Source: Symsagittifera roscoffensis (taxonomy: Eukaryota > Xenacoelomorpha > Acoela > Convolutidae). Taken from it: a stretch of 64,000 bases of DNA. The stretch covers positions 36,976,438 through 37,040,437 of the forward strand of contig NC_087071.1 in NCBI RefSeq assembly GCF_963678635.1, in the 5' to 3' direction. The position numbers and the translations under genes are program-made. Below the pieces are notes generated by a model. It saw only the letters and a program-made list of their open reading frames with translations. It did not search any database and had not been told where the DNA came from. Of the stretch, positions 23,128 to 33,705 are shown piece by piece; position 1 is the first letter of the stretch; every line of letters starts with the position of its first letter.

Positions 23128-23635
23128 TACAAAATGCGCAATATTCACGAGCTTGTAGATAACGTCGCAACAAAACTTTCTGAAAAATCCGCCGGATTTG
23201 TTTGGTTTACAAAGCAAAATCGATTTAAAAAATGTTTATTTCCTTTTAGGCATTGCCAGTTTTACCAGCAAACAAGGCAATTATTATTGCAGGTGGATGT
23301 TTAACCTGCATTTTTCAAATTTTAACTGTTTTTTTTTTAAATGATAGTATATCCCATGAATTGCAGTGAGACTTGGACTCAACAATCGGAAATATTTCTT
23401 GTACAAATTGTCACTGAAATGATATTTTAATTGCAATCAAGGGGAAATTTTCTGAACTTACACATATTGTAAGTCAAGTTTTTTCGACCAAAAATCGAAA
23501 AGTTCTGGTCAAAAAAATGAATGGTCAAAATAATTTTTTTTTCAAAATTGATTAGAATAGTTCGGTTTTAAAATCACAGATACAGGAGTAATCCCACAAA
23601 TCGAAAAAATTGTCGCCATCAAAAATACTTCCATT
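23128..23635 (+). pseudogene. Reverse transcriptase remnant
   Basis: Frames of the plus strand give MRNIHELVDNVATKLSEKSA and FVWFTK plus IDLKNVYFLLG (catalytic Asp block), then IIIAGGCLTC and ILTVFF, then ISCTNCH-stop-NDILIAIKG, which is the YxDD box with the Tyr-x pair changed to His-stop and the first Asp to Asn. Then come a basic segment and FGFKITDTGVIPQIEKIVAI (thumb). The coding meets the transposase segment at about 23,636. It is non-functional: the catalytic box is lost. Confidence 0.8.
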
Positions 23636-23812
23636 CCTTCCATCATGAGCCCTGATGCCATAAATTCGCGAAAAAAAATTATGGATGAAATTGATGTAAA
23701 AACTCATATGCGGCGTACTCAAGGGCGATCTGCTCAGGGTGACAGAGTTAATAGAAAGGTCAGTGCCCAGAAAGGACCCAATGTTACAATGTTGTGCAGT
23801 TTCCACTATCAC
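23636..23812 (+). pseudogene. Truncated IS630/Tc1-type transposase fragment inside the RT/RNase H region
   Basis: The RT thumb frame passes without a break into MSPDAINSRKKIMDEIDVKT, HMRRTQGRSAQGDRVNRKV and KGPNVTMLC, matching the first catalytic block of the transposase at 19,740-19,887. The match stops at about 23,804, and RNase H sequence of the gypsy element resumes at about 23,815. The second Asp and the Glu of the transposase are absent here. Confidence 0.75.
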
Positions 23813-23814
23813 CT

Positions 23815-24330
23815 TGAAGAAGATCAAACAAGAGATCATAAAACTTCAAGCAATAGTAAAATCAGACGTCTCTTACAATATCTTGGACTCTAATTAGAAC
23901 AAGTCGATTGAGACCAGTATTGAGACCAGTATTGAGACGATTGGAGAACAGTATCCTTTATTTCAAGATTTCTAAACCCTCCAGGAATTGAAAGTTTCAA
24001 CTAGTAAATTAGGATTGCTAGGAGTTTTCTGGGCAAATGAACAACAAAAAATTCCTCATGCGCCTCATGAGATTATTTTTGATCAAAAAGCTTTAATTTC
24101 AGCCCTGTCGACAAATCGGAGTAAGAAACCTGCCCCAAAATACTTACGCGCTGGGTAGATACACTGTTTTACCGTTTCAATTCTCGTTTCATCAGCAATC
24201 GGGCAAAGGTATGGGCTTAACGGACCTGATTTTAAGACTTCTGTCGGATAAAAATACCCAATTTCTAGTTATGACAAAAAAATTGAAGTTGCAATCGTGT
24301 GAAGAATTAATCACGCCTTAGTTCACGCTT
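23815..24330 (+). pseudogene. RNase H domain remnant
   Basis: Plus-strand frames give IKQEIIKLQAIVKSDVSYNI (start of RNase H, catalytic Asp), VSTSKLGLLGVFWANEQQK (Glu-equivalent helix, Glu replaced), then FDQKALISALSTNRSK (DHxALxxAL block) and a C-terminal segment around 24,170-24,300. The order and spacing agree with Ty3/gypsy RNase H. Several frameshifts are present. Confidence 0.7.
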
Positions 24331-24749
24331 CTGAAATTTCTTTATAGCTGTAATTTAGATGACCCTAATATGTGAAATTCCAAGCTTGAATTAATACGCA
24401 ATGAAGTTATTGCCTCAAAATTGAATTTTTTCTTTTGTTTTCGTCCTCAAAATTGCAAACTCAATTACAGTCGGTTGAATTTTTGCTGATCAACATTAAT
24501 TTCTTTGGCTTTTTCTTTCACCGATCCCTCAAAAATTTAATTTCCTAATCAGCTTTCGTTTATTTTTCTATCACTAAACTCAACTTTGATTTATACTATC
24601 CCTGATTTTAATTGTATAATTTCTGTAAGAAAGTATTATTGCAAAATTGTAATTAATCCTTCTATATCCGGTTTGTAATTTCCCTTAATAAGGATGAAAA
24701 AAAATCCAACGCATTTGGCTTTGGCCAAAAATCCAGAGAAACTTTACTA

Positions 24750-25980
24750 ATGCCTGACAAACCACTTGACACAACTTCGCTATTTAAGAGCAAATCTTAT
24801 CCCTACCTACCGAAGAAAATTCAAGTTTTATTTCCCTTGTTCAAAACTTTCCTAGGGAAAAATACTACATCCACCATCATGGACGTACTTCCACCATCGT
24901 CGTGGGACGTACTTCCACCATCAGGAAAAAATCTTTATGAATCCGAAGGATTTTTGTATACAAATGGAAAGTTAGTAATTCTTTTTGCGTTGAGAAATGC
25001 GATGATGAAGATCTTACGCAAAACTCATCCAAAACATTTGGGTTTACAATTATTGCGAGTACATTTGGTGGTTACACATAATTATATAGATCATTCACCA
25101 CTGTAAAAATTGCATCCAATGTAAAATAGGTTAATAAAACTGTTATTCTAAACATTTCCGTCTGAAAATTACCAGATCTTTCAGAACCAAACGAAGAAGT
25201 AGATATCGATTGTGCAAGACCGTTAGAATTATTGGGGGGCACGAAACGTTACATCAATGATGTACCGATTGTTTCTCGGAGTTTCCATCAGCAAAACTTA
25301 CGCCTAATACCCAACTCAACTTGGTGGACCGCCCAGATTGCTTTACGAGGCAAGAATTTAAATTGTTCTGCGATTCCAATAAGATAAAATTAAACTTTTG
25401 CACTGTAAGTGATCATAGATCCAATAGATTGGTCTGAAAACTTGTAAAAATTGAAAAAAAAACTCCTGGCAATGTAATTTGACTCGCCTAGACAGTCGCT
25501 TATTGAAGACATTACCTGTATTATTCGTTCATCTATTCAATCTTCAATCAAAAGTTCTCACTTTGATTTTTTTTTTTCAAGAAAACTGACACAATTTAGA
25601 AATCGTTAGCCTCAGATAACTTCATCGACTTTTTAGACAAAGGAAATTCAATCATCGCTAAGGATACGGCAGGAAACTGGAGAAAAGACGACTAAAATCA
25701 GGACGATTATACGAATGAAAAATTGCCACACAAGAGTTAAGTTCCAACGGATAAAGGCTACGACTTGGAGGAGCAGAAAAAATGGCAGGGACCGCATGCA
25801 ACACAGATCCAATAGATTAACCATTTAATAAAGATAACATCCTCCGCAGAGTTGGAAAATGAGTTTACGGGAACCCCTACTTCTGAGATTTAAGCGCCGA
25901 AATCAGAAAATAATGTCAATCTACAATAGAATTATCCGGTGGAAAAATTGTTCGTTAGTAGAAAAAAGCGGTGAAAAAAT
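24750..25980 (+). pseudogene. Integrase and C-terminal tail remnant
   Basis: ORF 24,750-25,106 ends with ALRNAMMKILRKTHPKHLGL, the HHCC zinc domain of gypsy integrases. Further on, LSEPNEEVDIDCARP (first catalytic Asp, about 25,203), LVDRPDCFTRQEFKLFCDSN (second Asp) and SDHRSNRLV-stop-KLVK follow. In the last block the catalytic Glu codon is replaced by TGA at 25,435-25,437. Near 24,880-24,915 a short direct repeat of GGACGTACTTCCACCATC interrupts the linker. The tail (DNFIDFLDKGNSIIAKDTAG, then EEQKKWQGPHATQIQ) is polar. Integrase would insert the cDNA; this one is dead. Confidence 0.75.
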
Positions 25981-26449
25981 TGGGCTCTTTAAAACTTCAT
26001 ACTTTCAGAAGAAACCTTTCTTTTCCACAAATTACTAACCCAAATGTCAAAATAGGTATGAGAGGAACGAAAAACTTGACAATTTCAATGGAAATAATCA
26101 CCGAAAACGTCACATCACAACAATATGTTATAATTTATTAGTAACAATATGTTAAAAATTAAACGATTTGCTTTTCTGCTTAATATTGTTGTAAAAAATC
26201 AATTATTCAAAATTCTGGATTAGAATTTCTTCTTATGGATGTGATCTGACAACGATAAACTCTACTTATTGGTAATTTTAGAGTCTTACTAAAATTGATG
26301 ACTGAGTATTACCCCGAGTCTTGAAATTAATCAAACTCGTTAACAGAAAACTAGAAATTTCGTTTCGATTTTCCCGCATTGGCAAAACTAATTTTGCAAT
26401 TGCTTATAATCGTCTTTATACAGATTTTTTTCTTGAAAAAAGTCGATTG

Positions 26450-27125
26450 TATACTCATTAGACACTAAAATGGATAATATAACCATTTTATACAGTTGAC
26501 AAAAATCGACTATAAAGTCTAGAAAATAGATTTTTTGCGGTAAAAAGTCTGTATAGAATCTGAATAAAAACGGTTTTAATCAACCGTAATGCATTTTCTA
26601 AGGTATTTTCTCAAGTATTTTTTTACTTCCCATCCCCCAACTAAAAAGGGGATGGGTAAACTGGGGGAGGGGGTTCAATCATTCAACCCTTCTACCATTG
26701 AACCATCCCCCCTAACCAAACTTACCCCCCCTCCGCCTACCATTCCCTCATTCAAACCCCAAATTCTCCCTTTAAATAATCACACCTTACCCCCTCTTCC
26801 CCTGCGAAAAGCGGTTGTCGTAAAAAATAGCAAAATCAAGGGGTTAAACTGCACTGAGTTGAAAAAAGAGAGACAAAATAAAGGTTAGGGATATGTGAAA
26901 TGTAAGATTTTATGAAAGGTAATATGAAGCAAATGCATATAACAGGAAATGAGATAATTTTGAAAAAAAAAATGTAATTTTCATGAATAGTTTTAATTTT
27001 CAATCTATTTTAAAGCATTATACTGGCATGGAAGCTATTGATTATAATGGATTAAACTGAAAAAATAATAGGCTTATAATCCATTTCTAATGGATTATAA
27101 TCGATTATTTTGTAAATTTATAGAT
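26450..27125. repeat. C-rich low-complexity core beside TAATGGATT-type palindromic repeats
   Basis: 26,625-26,812 is dominated by C runs with some G runs, including CCCATCCCC facing GGGGATGGG as a hairpin. To its right (27,035-27,110) come ATTATAATGGATT, TAATCCATTTCTAATGGATT and ATAATCGATTATTTT, near-palindromic units of about 10 bases. To its left (26,430-26,560) are weaker related motifs. A similar arrangement occurs at 61.7-62.6 kb. The ORF at 26,589-26,888 is a Pro/Thr-rich artefact of the C runs. Confidence 0.6.
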
Positions 27126-28039
27126 ACTGACCATATTATGACAATATAACCGATTATGATCCATGGGCGATCGGTGCGGGTTGTTTGAGATAATGAGTAT
27201 TCTTGAAATTATGGTCATCTTGTCTTTATGTGGTGACGGTGAGAATGATTTGTATGGGGACCGGGTGGTCATTGGCGGCATTGACAAGTGGTTATGATAA
27301 TTTAAGGCCTTTGTTTTCAAGTTAAATTTGTGTTTTTTGGGTCAGTATTAGCTATTTTTTCATGATTCAGATCATAATTAAAATTGTGGAGTTGATCTTC
27401 TTTTCCATTATCAAGTTTTGTCTGGGTTTCGAGAAGGGATCAATTTTTTCATCCTGGTTTGAATGAGTCAGAGTAACTTTTTGGGCCGATCTTCATGTTG
27501 CAAAAATAAGGGTGTGCTAGAACGTAGAGCTGCTTTTGCTTTTACTATCACAATGGTTTTTGAAAACAACTTGCTTGGGCGTAGGAACTTTTTTTGGCGT
27601 TTGGATTGGCATTATAAAATTATGAGCGAGTGGTTTAGGATTGTATTACGTTATTTTCACCTGAAGGTAGCGATAGGGTGTTACTAGGATATTTATATAC
27701 GCAGTTTTCAGTTGTTTTTAGCAGTTGAAAATGAGGGATTTGAGATGAAGCGTAAACTTTTTCTTACAACTCCTGCATATTTGTCGGTGATGGGCATTAA
27801 ATTTTTTGCAATTGAAACGAAATGCTCGAGTATGAGAATGGTCTTCTTTAGGTTCATTTTGCTGACTAATCGTTTGTAAATTTTTTACATCTTGTGTTTT
27901 GTCTCGGTCTTTGATGAAGAGAGTATATAGTTGTAGACTTTTGAAATAAAGAAAGGGTAGAATTGATTATGTTTTCAAAATGTTTTGAAATATTGTAAAC
28001 CGTAGTGATTGATTTGGGCTATGAAGCTGTGTTTATTTT
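27126..28039. other. No gene recognised
   Basis: AT-rich sequence. A plus-strand ORF at 27,463-27,687 and a minus-strand ORF at 27,105-27,320 have no recognisable motif. Nothing else identified before the LTR at 28,040. Confidence 0.5.
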
Positions 28040-30279
28040 GGTCGTTTTGGGGATATTTGACTATTTAGACCCAATATATCCCTTCTATGTTGTCCGCTGA
28101 GTCCCTTCCCTAAATACCAGAACCAGCAAAGGGTGAGCTATGATCCGGTATTTGGCGACAATCCCTTCGGTTGAAAGGTTGAATTTGGTGGTCGATCGGT
28201 GTACTACACTGGGTTGCGTCCCCTTTACTCAATTGCTCTCGACTGTTCTTTCCCCTGGAAAGAATCGCAAGAAACTGGATAGTAATTGAATTCAGAAATC
28301 AATATGTAAATTGCTGAGTATAAGGGCCGCTAAGTGCCCTGAATACAAATTATTAAGTATCAATGAATTTAATCTGCGATAAGTTCCAGAAAACTGCCTC
28401 TTGCAGTTCACTTAACAAACATTTCTAAACAACTCTTCAACTTGCTTCACTAAAATCTCGAGTCGAGAACTAACTTTAAAAATTTCACGAGTCACTCTCA
28501 GGACCCGTCTGAATTCTATAAGTCTCAATCTTGTTCTCTAACTAACTGGGAACCAACCGCTCGCTCTCACAGCACACTTGTTCTGCAGTTCGGTGGTTGT
28601 GCCTTAATCGCGTATCGTTATCTTTATTTACTTTCGGTTCGGTCAGAGGCGTACCGTTCCCTATCCCTACTAACATTCACTTAACTAGCTGCCACTCAGG
28701 ACTTATCAGCTGAATCAACCATTAGGTCAGCTTTAATTAAACATCGGGGTGGCACTTAGTTACTCAGGACATACTGAGCAAACATTGGGTTCAACTACAA
28801 AATCAGCTCCCAATCGTATTTGACTAATGACCCCTTGCATGAATTTATTTCAGTTCTTCCAAACTTTTTCCCTTTCCTATGAATTTGGTAGTTCTCACAC
28901 AACCGGGAAATTAACTTCTGTGATACTTGAAAAATTTCCGTTTTTGGTCATTTTTAATTTTAATCCCCCAAGTCCAAGGGCTGGGTAATTCCCTTCCCCG
29001 TGTCCGTTATGATCCAAAAAAAAACACCACAAGAATTTTTTATTTTAATATGCTAGGGCTGTTCATAAAATCTTCATCCCGGAATTCCCATTTCCCCCCA
29101 TAGATGTTCCCAATTTTTGTCCGGGGCTGTATTTTTACTTGTTTGTCGTTCTTATCGAAAGTCCAAGTGGAGTGGGTTAGGCTGACCCCAATGTTTGCTA
29201 ATTACAGAAAATCACTTTCGCTCGCGTACAAAGGTCAAAACTAAAAAATCTCAATTTAGGGGCCTCCCCTTACCTCCCCAGGTAGGTAGGTACCCCTTAC
29301 GGGTCCTTACAATGCTAATTTATTGCTTTTCAGGGCGTTCCGGGGTCTTGGGGTCAAAAATGCCAAATGACCTCTTATAGGTCATCCGAGGTCAAATGAG
29401 TTCAAACGCGTCCAAACGTCTTATTTTCGATGGGAGATCATTCTCACTAAGTTTCATTCATATCGGACCATCCCCTCCCTTTTTTTGAAAATATTGGGTC
29501 AATTTATTTTTTCCCTAAAATTGCCATTTTTAACCCATAGGAAGTTCCGGAGAGGATTGGGTCACTAGATGTCCCCCTACTGGGTTGGGCCCCCTTCACA
29601 TTGGTGCATTAAAACCACAAGTCAATTATCACTATCAGGTGTTAATAGCCTTATTCATTTTTCGAGTGCTAATAGCTTCCGACGTAGCCCCCGGATTGGG
29701 TCCAAACATTAATACATTATAGGTCTTACTCCAACCTACCATCCCCCCAAGTTTCAGCCTCCTAGCTTTATCAGGGGTTGAGAAATAACAAAAAGTGGGT
29801 TTTGCTTACATAGGGCGTAAAACCGGAAGTAATAACCGGATGCGTTCAAAATCCCAATGGTGAACTTCCCTCGCCTAGGGCTGCAACATATTGCAATATG
29901 AAGTCATTCTGACCATTAGTTACCGGTTTACAAAAAGTGCTAATTGCATTTTCGGAAATCATTATCAATCGCCCCCAGGAATCCCAGTGGTCTGGAAATT
30001 TGCATACCCGGCTAAAAACATCTTTATTAGTCACCCACAAATTTTCATATAGATCGGACCAGTGGTTCCCAATCTGGGGGGGAGGGGTTTCCAGATTTTT
30101 AGCGCTTTTCCAATTCTTAGAGGTCAAATTCAAGGTGCAAAGACCGATTACGATTGTTTGCTCTCAAACTAAGCTTATCTATCACTGAATTTCATTGCTA
30201 CAAGTTCATACAGTCGGTTTACGTTAAAATCAAAATTCGCAAATATCAACCATTTTCATCATGAATTACCAATCTTACA
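28040..30279 (-). repeat. 3' LTR of the 11.5 kb element
   Basis: About 2,240 bases matching 37,265-39,493 in direct orientation. On the minus strand it begins TGTAAGATTGG straight after a purine tract and ends ...CCAAAACGACC. Over the roughly 300 bases from 28,563 the two LTRs differ at about five positions by eye; other parts differ more and contain small indels. ORFs inside (such as 29,195-29,380) recur in the other LTR and are not genes. Confidence 0.9.
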
Positions 30280-30290
30280 TCCTTCTCTCC
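30280..30290 (-). promoter_or_regulatory. Polypurine tract next to the 3' LTR
   Basis: Minus strand GGAGAGAAGGA immediately before the TGTAAGATTGG that starts the LTR. It has the position and composition of the PPT that primes plus-strand DNA synthesis. The other LTR lacks a purine tract at its outer end, which confirms polarity. Confidence 0.75.
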
Positions 30291-30751
30291 TATTCACTTA
30301 TTGTCCTCAATAAGGGGGAAAAATCAATCATACCAAAACCCCACACCAACTACCACTAAACCTATAGCTACCACGTAAATACCCGTTCACTACTGCTCGT
30401 AGAAAAACAACATATCCATAGTTCCACGTTCCAAATTACGAGGCAGTAGTCCCAAATCCTATCGCAGATTACTCAGTCAGTCCCCATAGTATATGGTTTA
30501 CACACGTCCTGGTAAGTAGCACTAGAAAAGGTCAGATGGATACCTGACTGGGGACTTGACTTTTATGAATTTACTCCGCTTGGCACAACCCAACCTCTCG
30601 TATTTCTATCATGCCCAGTTAAATCTCCGAGAGGTGGAGTTACACCTGATTACAAGAAAGCACCCCATACAATGGTTATATAGTTACAGTCCAAATAAAT
30701 AAAGTTTCAACTCACGACCTGTCGACCCGGCCCTCTCTCCTCTCGCTCGCA
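30291..30751 (-). other. 3' untranslated stretch of the element
   Basis: Between the end of the spectrin-derived ORF and the polypurine tract. No ORF or domain is visible; integrase would be expected at about this end of a Ty3/gypsy element but is absent. Confidence 0.6.
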
Positions 30752-31440
30752 TCATCCGCGACATCTCACAGCGTAGTGGCCATCAGCGCACTCGTCCCAA
30801 TTCGGGGCCCTTGTCCCGAAACACCTCTCCACTTGCCTCGCACATAGCTGATGCGTCGTCCCATCAGTGGTGTGCTTCTTCATAATTTCTTCCGCAATCG
30901 GCCTCACCGCCTCTATCCTTTTCTCGTGGCTCTGGATCTCATTTTCTATACGCTTGTGCTTCTTCGTCAGATTATGCACACCTGTGAGGTCCTTTCCGTA
31001 GTCCTGAGTGTGGACCAAGATCTTCTTCTCCCTCATCCAGGTCTCCTCCTCCGAGATGTCCCTCAACAGCTGGTGGTACTTGAACACATCATCCAACTGC
31101 TTCCTTCTGTCCTTAGTCATGTCAGACACCAGTTCGAATCGGTCGTTAATGTTTGACCTCTTCTGCTCAATTTCTACGGGGTCAAATTGGGAAGACGCCA
31201 TGCACTTCTCGGCCAGTTCGTTCAGCTGGACCAGTCTGTCTGCGTGTGCGGCCACATCGTCCTCCAGCAGCTGAAGCTTCTTCCTCTGGTTCTGCACTGT
31301 ACTCAGGTCATTGCTCTTCTCCTTCATCTTCAGCTGACCCTCCACCTCGCTGAGCCAGAACTCGACGTCCTTGTATGCAGTGTAGTAGAGACTCTACCGG
31401 TTGGCCTCCTTCAGTCTGGCAGTCTTCTGGCGTTTCCATC
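30752..31440 (-). pseudogene. Alpha-spectrin segment captured in the retrotransposon
   Basis: The minus-strand ORF at 31,345-30,752, extended upstream in the same frame past a TAG at 31,394-31,396, encodes spectrin repeats. It reads KTARLKEANR, stop, SLYYTAYKDVEFWLSEVEGQ, then LQLLEDDVAAHADRLVQLNE, INDRFELVSDMTKDRRKQLD, EEETWMREKKILVHTQDYGK and DLTGVHNLTKKHKRIENEI. These match, block for block, the triple-helical repeats in the C-terminal part of animal alpha-spectrin, including the characteristic DYGxDLxGVxNLxKKHKR segment. Spectrin is a membrane-skeleton crosslinker. About 690 bases run without a recognisable intron, suggesting an mRNA origin or a long exon. The match fades after about 30,860, where the frame appears shifted. 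Upstream, the same frame continues into the pol linker. Confidence 0.88.
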
Positions 31441-32294
31441 TATCCACGAGGTGCCTGTAGACCTGCTGCGGCACAGTCCAGTTATCCGACTCCTCCCCCA
31501 TAGCATCTGGGGGACGCCAAAACTGCTTCGGGACCTCGCCCTCCGATGCGGCCCAGCCCCGGTCAACTTCATCTTTGCCGAACAAAGACAGTTTTTTCCA
31601 TCGATCGATTAAATTGTGGAAGTAGGCGGACTTTACATCTCTAGGCCCCACTTCCCTTCTGTCGTCGGTTTTATCACTGACCATTGCGACAGTCTCCACT
31701 CGGTGTTGACTTGCTTCCTGTAAGGCCTCCTCGAGGGAAATGGGCTATGGGCAGGATCCGAATGCTTTCTCCTTCTCCCCTGGCATCCAGTCGGCCCCTC
31801 TTCTAGCATTCTGGAGAGCCCATCCGCATTTCCGTGTTTTACCCCGGCTCTATGGACCACATTGAAGTCAAACTCCTGAAGCTGCTGCTGCATTCGAAAT
31901 GTCATCCCATCGGTCTCTTTCTGTTTGAAGGTCATTGGAGACTGGAGTGGTCAGTCCGCAGGACAAACTTCACGCCCCAGATATAGGACTTGAACCACTT
32001 CACCGCCTGCACGACGGCTAATGCTTCTCGTTTCGTCGTAGAGTAGTTCGTCTCCGTTTTGGACATCACCCTGCTGGCATAGACCGTTGATGACATCCTC
32101 CCTAAACTGGTATTGCTCGCATCCGTATCCAATATAAAGGTCCCCGTGTAGTCGGGAAACTCCAGTACTGGAGCCGTGATGAGCTCCTTCCACAGTCTCT
32201 CGAAGGCTGTCTGACATTCGTCGGTCCAAATGAAAGGCACCTTCTTTTTCTTCAAAGCGGACAATGGGCTTGCAATCCCCGCGAAGTCCTTCAC
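31441..32294 (-). pseudogene. RNase H and linker of the 11.5 kb element
   Basis: ORF 31,932-32,294 contains the RT connection (FAGIASPLSALKKKKVPFIW) and RNase H: FILDTDASNTSLG (catalytic Asp), NYSTTKREALAVVQAVKWFK (Glu) and LRTDHSSLQ (Asp). ORF 31,633-31,935 continues with NVVHRAGVKHGNADGLSRM, the conserved RNase H end. A frame change leads into the linker at 31,441-31,699 (FHNLIDRWKKLSLFGKDEVD, then NWTVPQQVYRHLVDRW), which normally precedes the integrase zinc domain but here meets spectrin sequence. Confidence 0.85.
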
Positions 32295-33199
32295 AAACCG
32301 ACGGTAGTAGTTGCAGAAGCCGAGGAAAGATCTGATCCCTTTAACCGTGGTGGGTAATGTATCTCAACCAGTTCCACTTTCTTGGGGTCCACTTGGATAC
32401 CTTCGTTTCCGATTATGTGGCTCAGGTAAGTGACCTCCCTCTGAACCAGCCTGCACTTCTTCGGTTTGAGCTTCAAGTTTGCCTCCCTAAGTTACTGGAA
32501 TGTAGCCTTCAGGTGAGAGAAGTGGTCCTCTTCACATTTACTGTAGACCAAGACATCGTCAAGAAACACTAGAGCCCACTTCCACAAATGCTCCCGGAAC
32601 AGCTCGTTCATGAGTCGCTGGAACGTCCCAGGGGCGGTGGACAACCCGAAGGGCATCTTTACATACTCGTAGAATCCTCCATCTGGGGCCATGAAGGCAG
32701 TCTTGTGTCGGTCCTCCTCGGCTACGGGCACTTGTCAATACCCGCTTGCCAAGTCCATTTCTGTCCATTGAGTGCATCGAACGTTTGATGGATTTTCGGA
32801 ATCGGGAAAGCGTCCTTGACCGTTGCATCATTCAACTTCCGATAGTCCACGAAGAACCACCAACTCCGGTCCTTCTTTGTCTGTAAGACAATTGGGGCAC
32901 TATAGGGGCTTTTGGAAGGTCGGATCACCCCTTTCTCCAGTATGCTCTTAACTTCGTCTCTGATGACCGGCATTGGAGAAGTCCGATGAGGAGGTATCTT
33001 TATTGGGCCCGTGTCCCCCGTATCGATCCGATGTGCCACTAAATTTAGTTCGTCCTAACTCGGCATCGGTTAGAGCAAACACGTCCCGGTACAATCGGAC
33101 AAGGTCAGCAAGCCTGTCTTTCTCGGTCCCTGTCACTCCCGGTGCCGCTAACTCCAAAATCTTCTCGATGACCTCGTCCAAGTGACGCCTCGCTTGCAC
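32291..33199 (-). pseudogene. Reverse transcriptase of the 11.5 kb element
   Basis: Pieces in order on the minus strand: a pre-RT helix (33,199-32,948), fingers (VIRPSKSPYSAPIVLQTKKD, then FVDYRKLNDATVKDAFPIPK), a frameshift at the first catalytic Asp block, then YVKMPFGLSTAPGTFQRLMN and LVFLDDVLVYS, which is the YxDD box in FLDD form at about 32,549-32,560, then the thumb (KPKKCRLVQREVTYLSHIIG). All blocks of a Ty3/gypsy RT are recognisable. The frames break at about 32,730, 32,480 and 32,290. Confidence 0.9.
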
Positions 33200-33705
33200 T
33201 TGTAGATCAATCGACCCAATCTCGCTAGTCGCACAAACGTCGTGGTCTTCATCGTATTCGTGACCGCTCTCCTCTGAGTCTGTCGGGGTTTGGCTGGGTT
33301 GCCAGACGCCCCGGTAGCTGCTGAGTTTGTATCGGGTGGCTCTGGGGATGATAGAAGTCCTTGTGGGTCATCCACACCCTGGGTCGCCTCCGGTTGGGAC
33401 GAGGAGATTGTCAAGGGTTCGTAATGCAAAGGGACAATCGACCCTTCTTGGGGTCCGGTCCACAAGTTGTCGCAATGAAAGTCCAAAGAGCACTGGAATT
33501 GCTTCAGGGATCGCAATCCTATAATTTTCTCGGATTTTAATTCTGGGACTACCAAGGCTTCTATGTCGTCATCGATTGACCCGAGTTTCAACTTCATTGT
33601 AGTCCAACCATCTACGGCCACATGACGTCAATCTGCGGTCTGTTACACTGCGGATGAGGTTGATCGTGGCTCCAGTATCCACCAAAGCTTTTACACTGGT
33701 CCCCC
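33148..33705 (-). pseudogene. Aspartic protease of the 11.5 kb element
   Basis: Minus-strand frame near 33,650-33,700 reads SVKALVDTGATINLIRS, the retropepsin active site. After a frame change, ORF 33,148-33,621 continues with MAVDGWTTMKLKLGSIDDDI and ELKSEKIIGLRSLKQFQC (C-terminal half). A Pro/Gln/Thr-rich spacer leads to the RT. It lies just downstream of the 2.2 kb insertion, which separates it from gag. Confidence 0.8.

Larger units (their letters stand above)
21545..25990 (+). mobile_element. Ty3/gypsy retrotransposon, near full coding length, with nested transposase fragment
   Basis: Plus-strand order: gag (21,545), zinc knuckle (about 22,390), protease-like segment, RT (23,130-23,635), transposase fragment (23,636-23,812), RNase H (23,815-24,330), integrase (24,880-25,480) and a polar tail (25,610-25,980). 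The order with integrase last is diagnostic for Ty3/gypsy. It is crowded with stops and frameshifts. LTRs were not delimited. A partial sister copy lies at 18,947-20,362. Confidence 0.8.

Noticed and set aside
29195-29380. ORF recurring at 38,427-38,801
   Set aside because: Both lie in the two LTRs at the same relative position; the recurrence reflects LTR duplication, and no domain is present.
30851-31612. Plus-strand ORFs opposite the spectrin and linker segment, up to 141 codons
   Set aside because: Antisense to clearly recognisable minus-strand coding; composition Leu/Ser/Arg-rich as expected of a complement.
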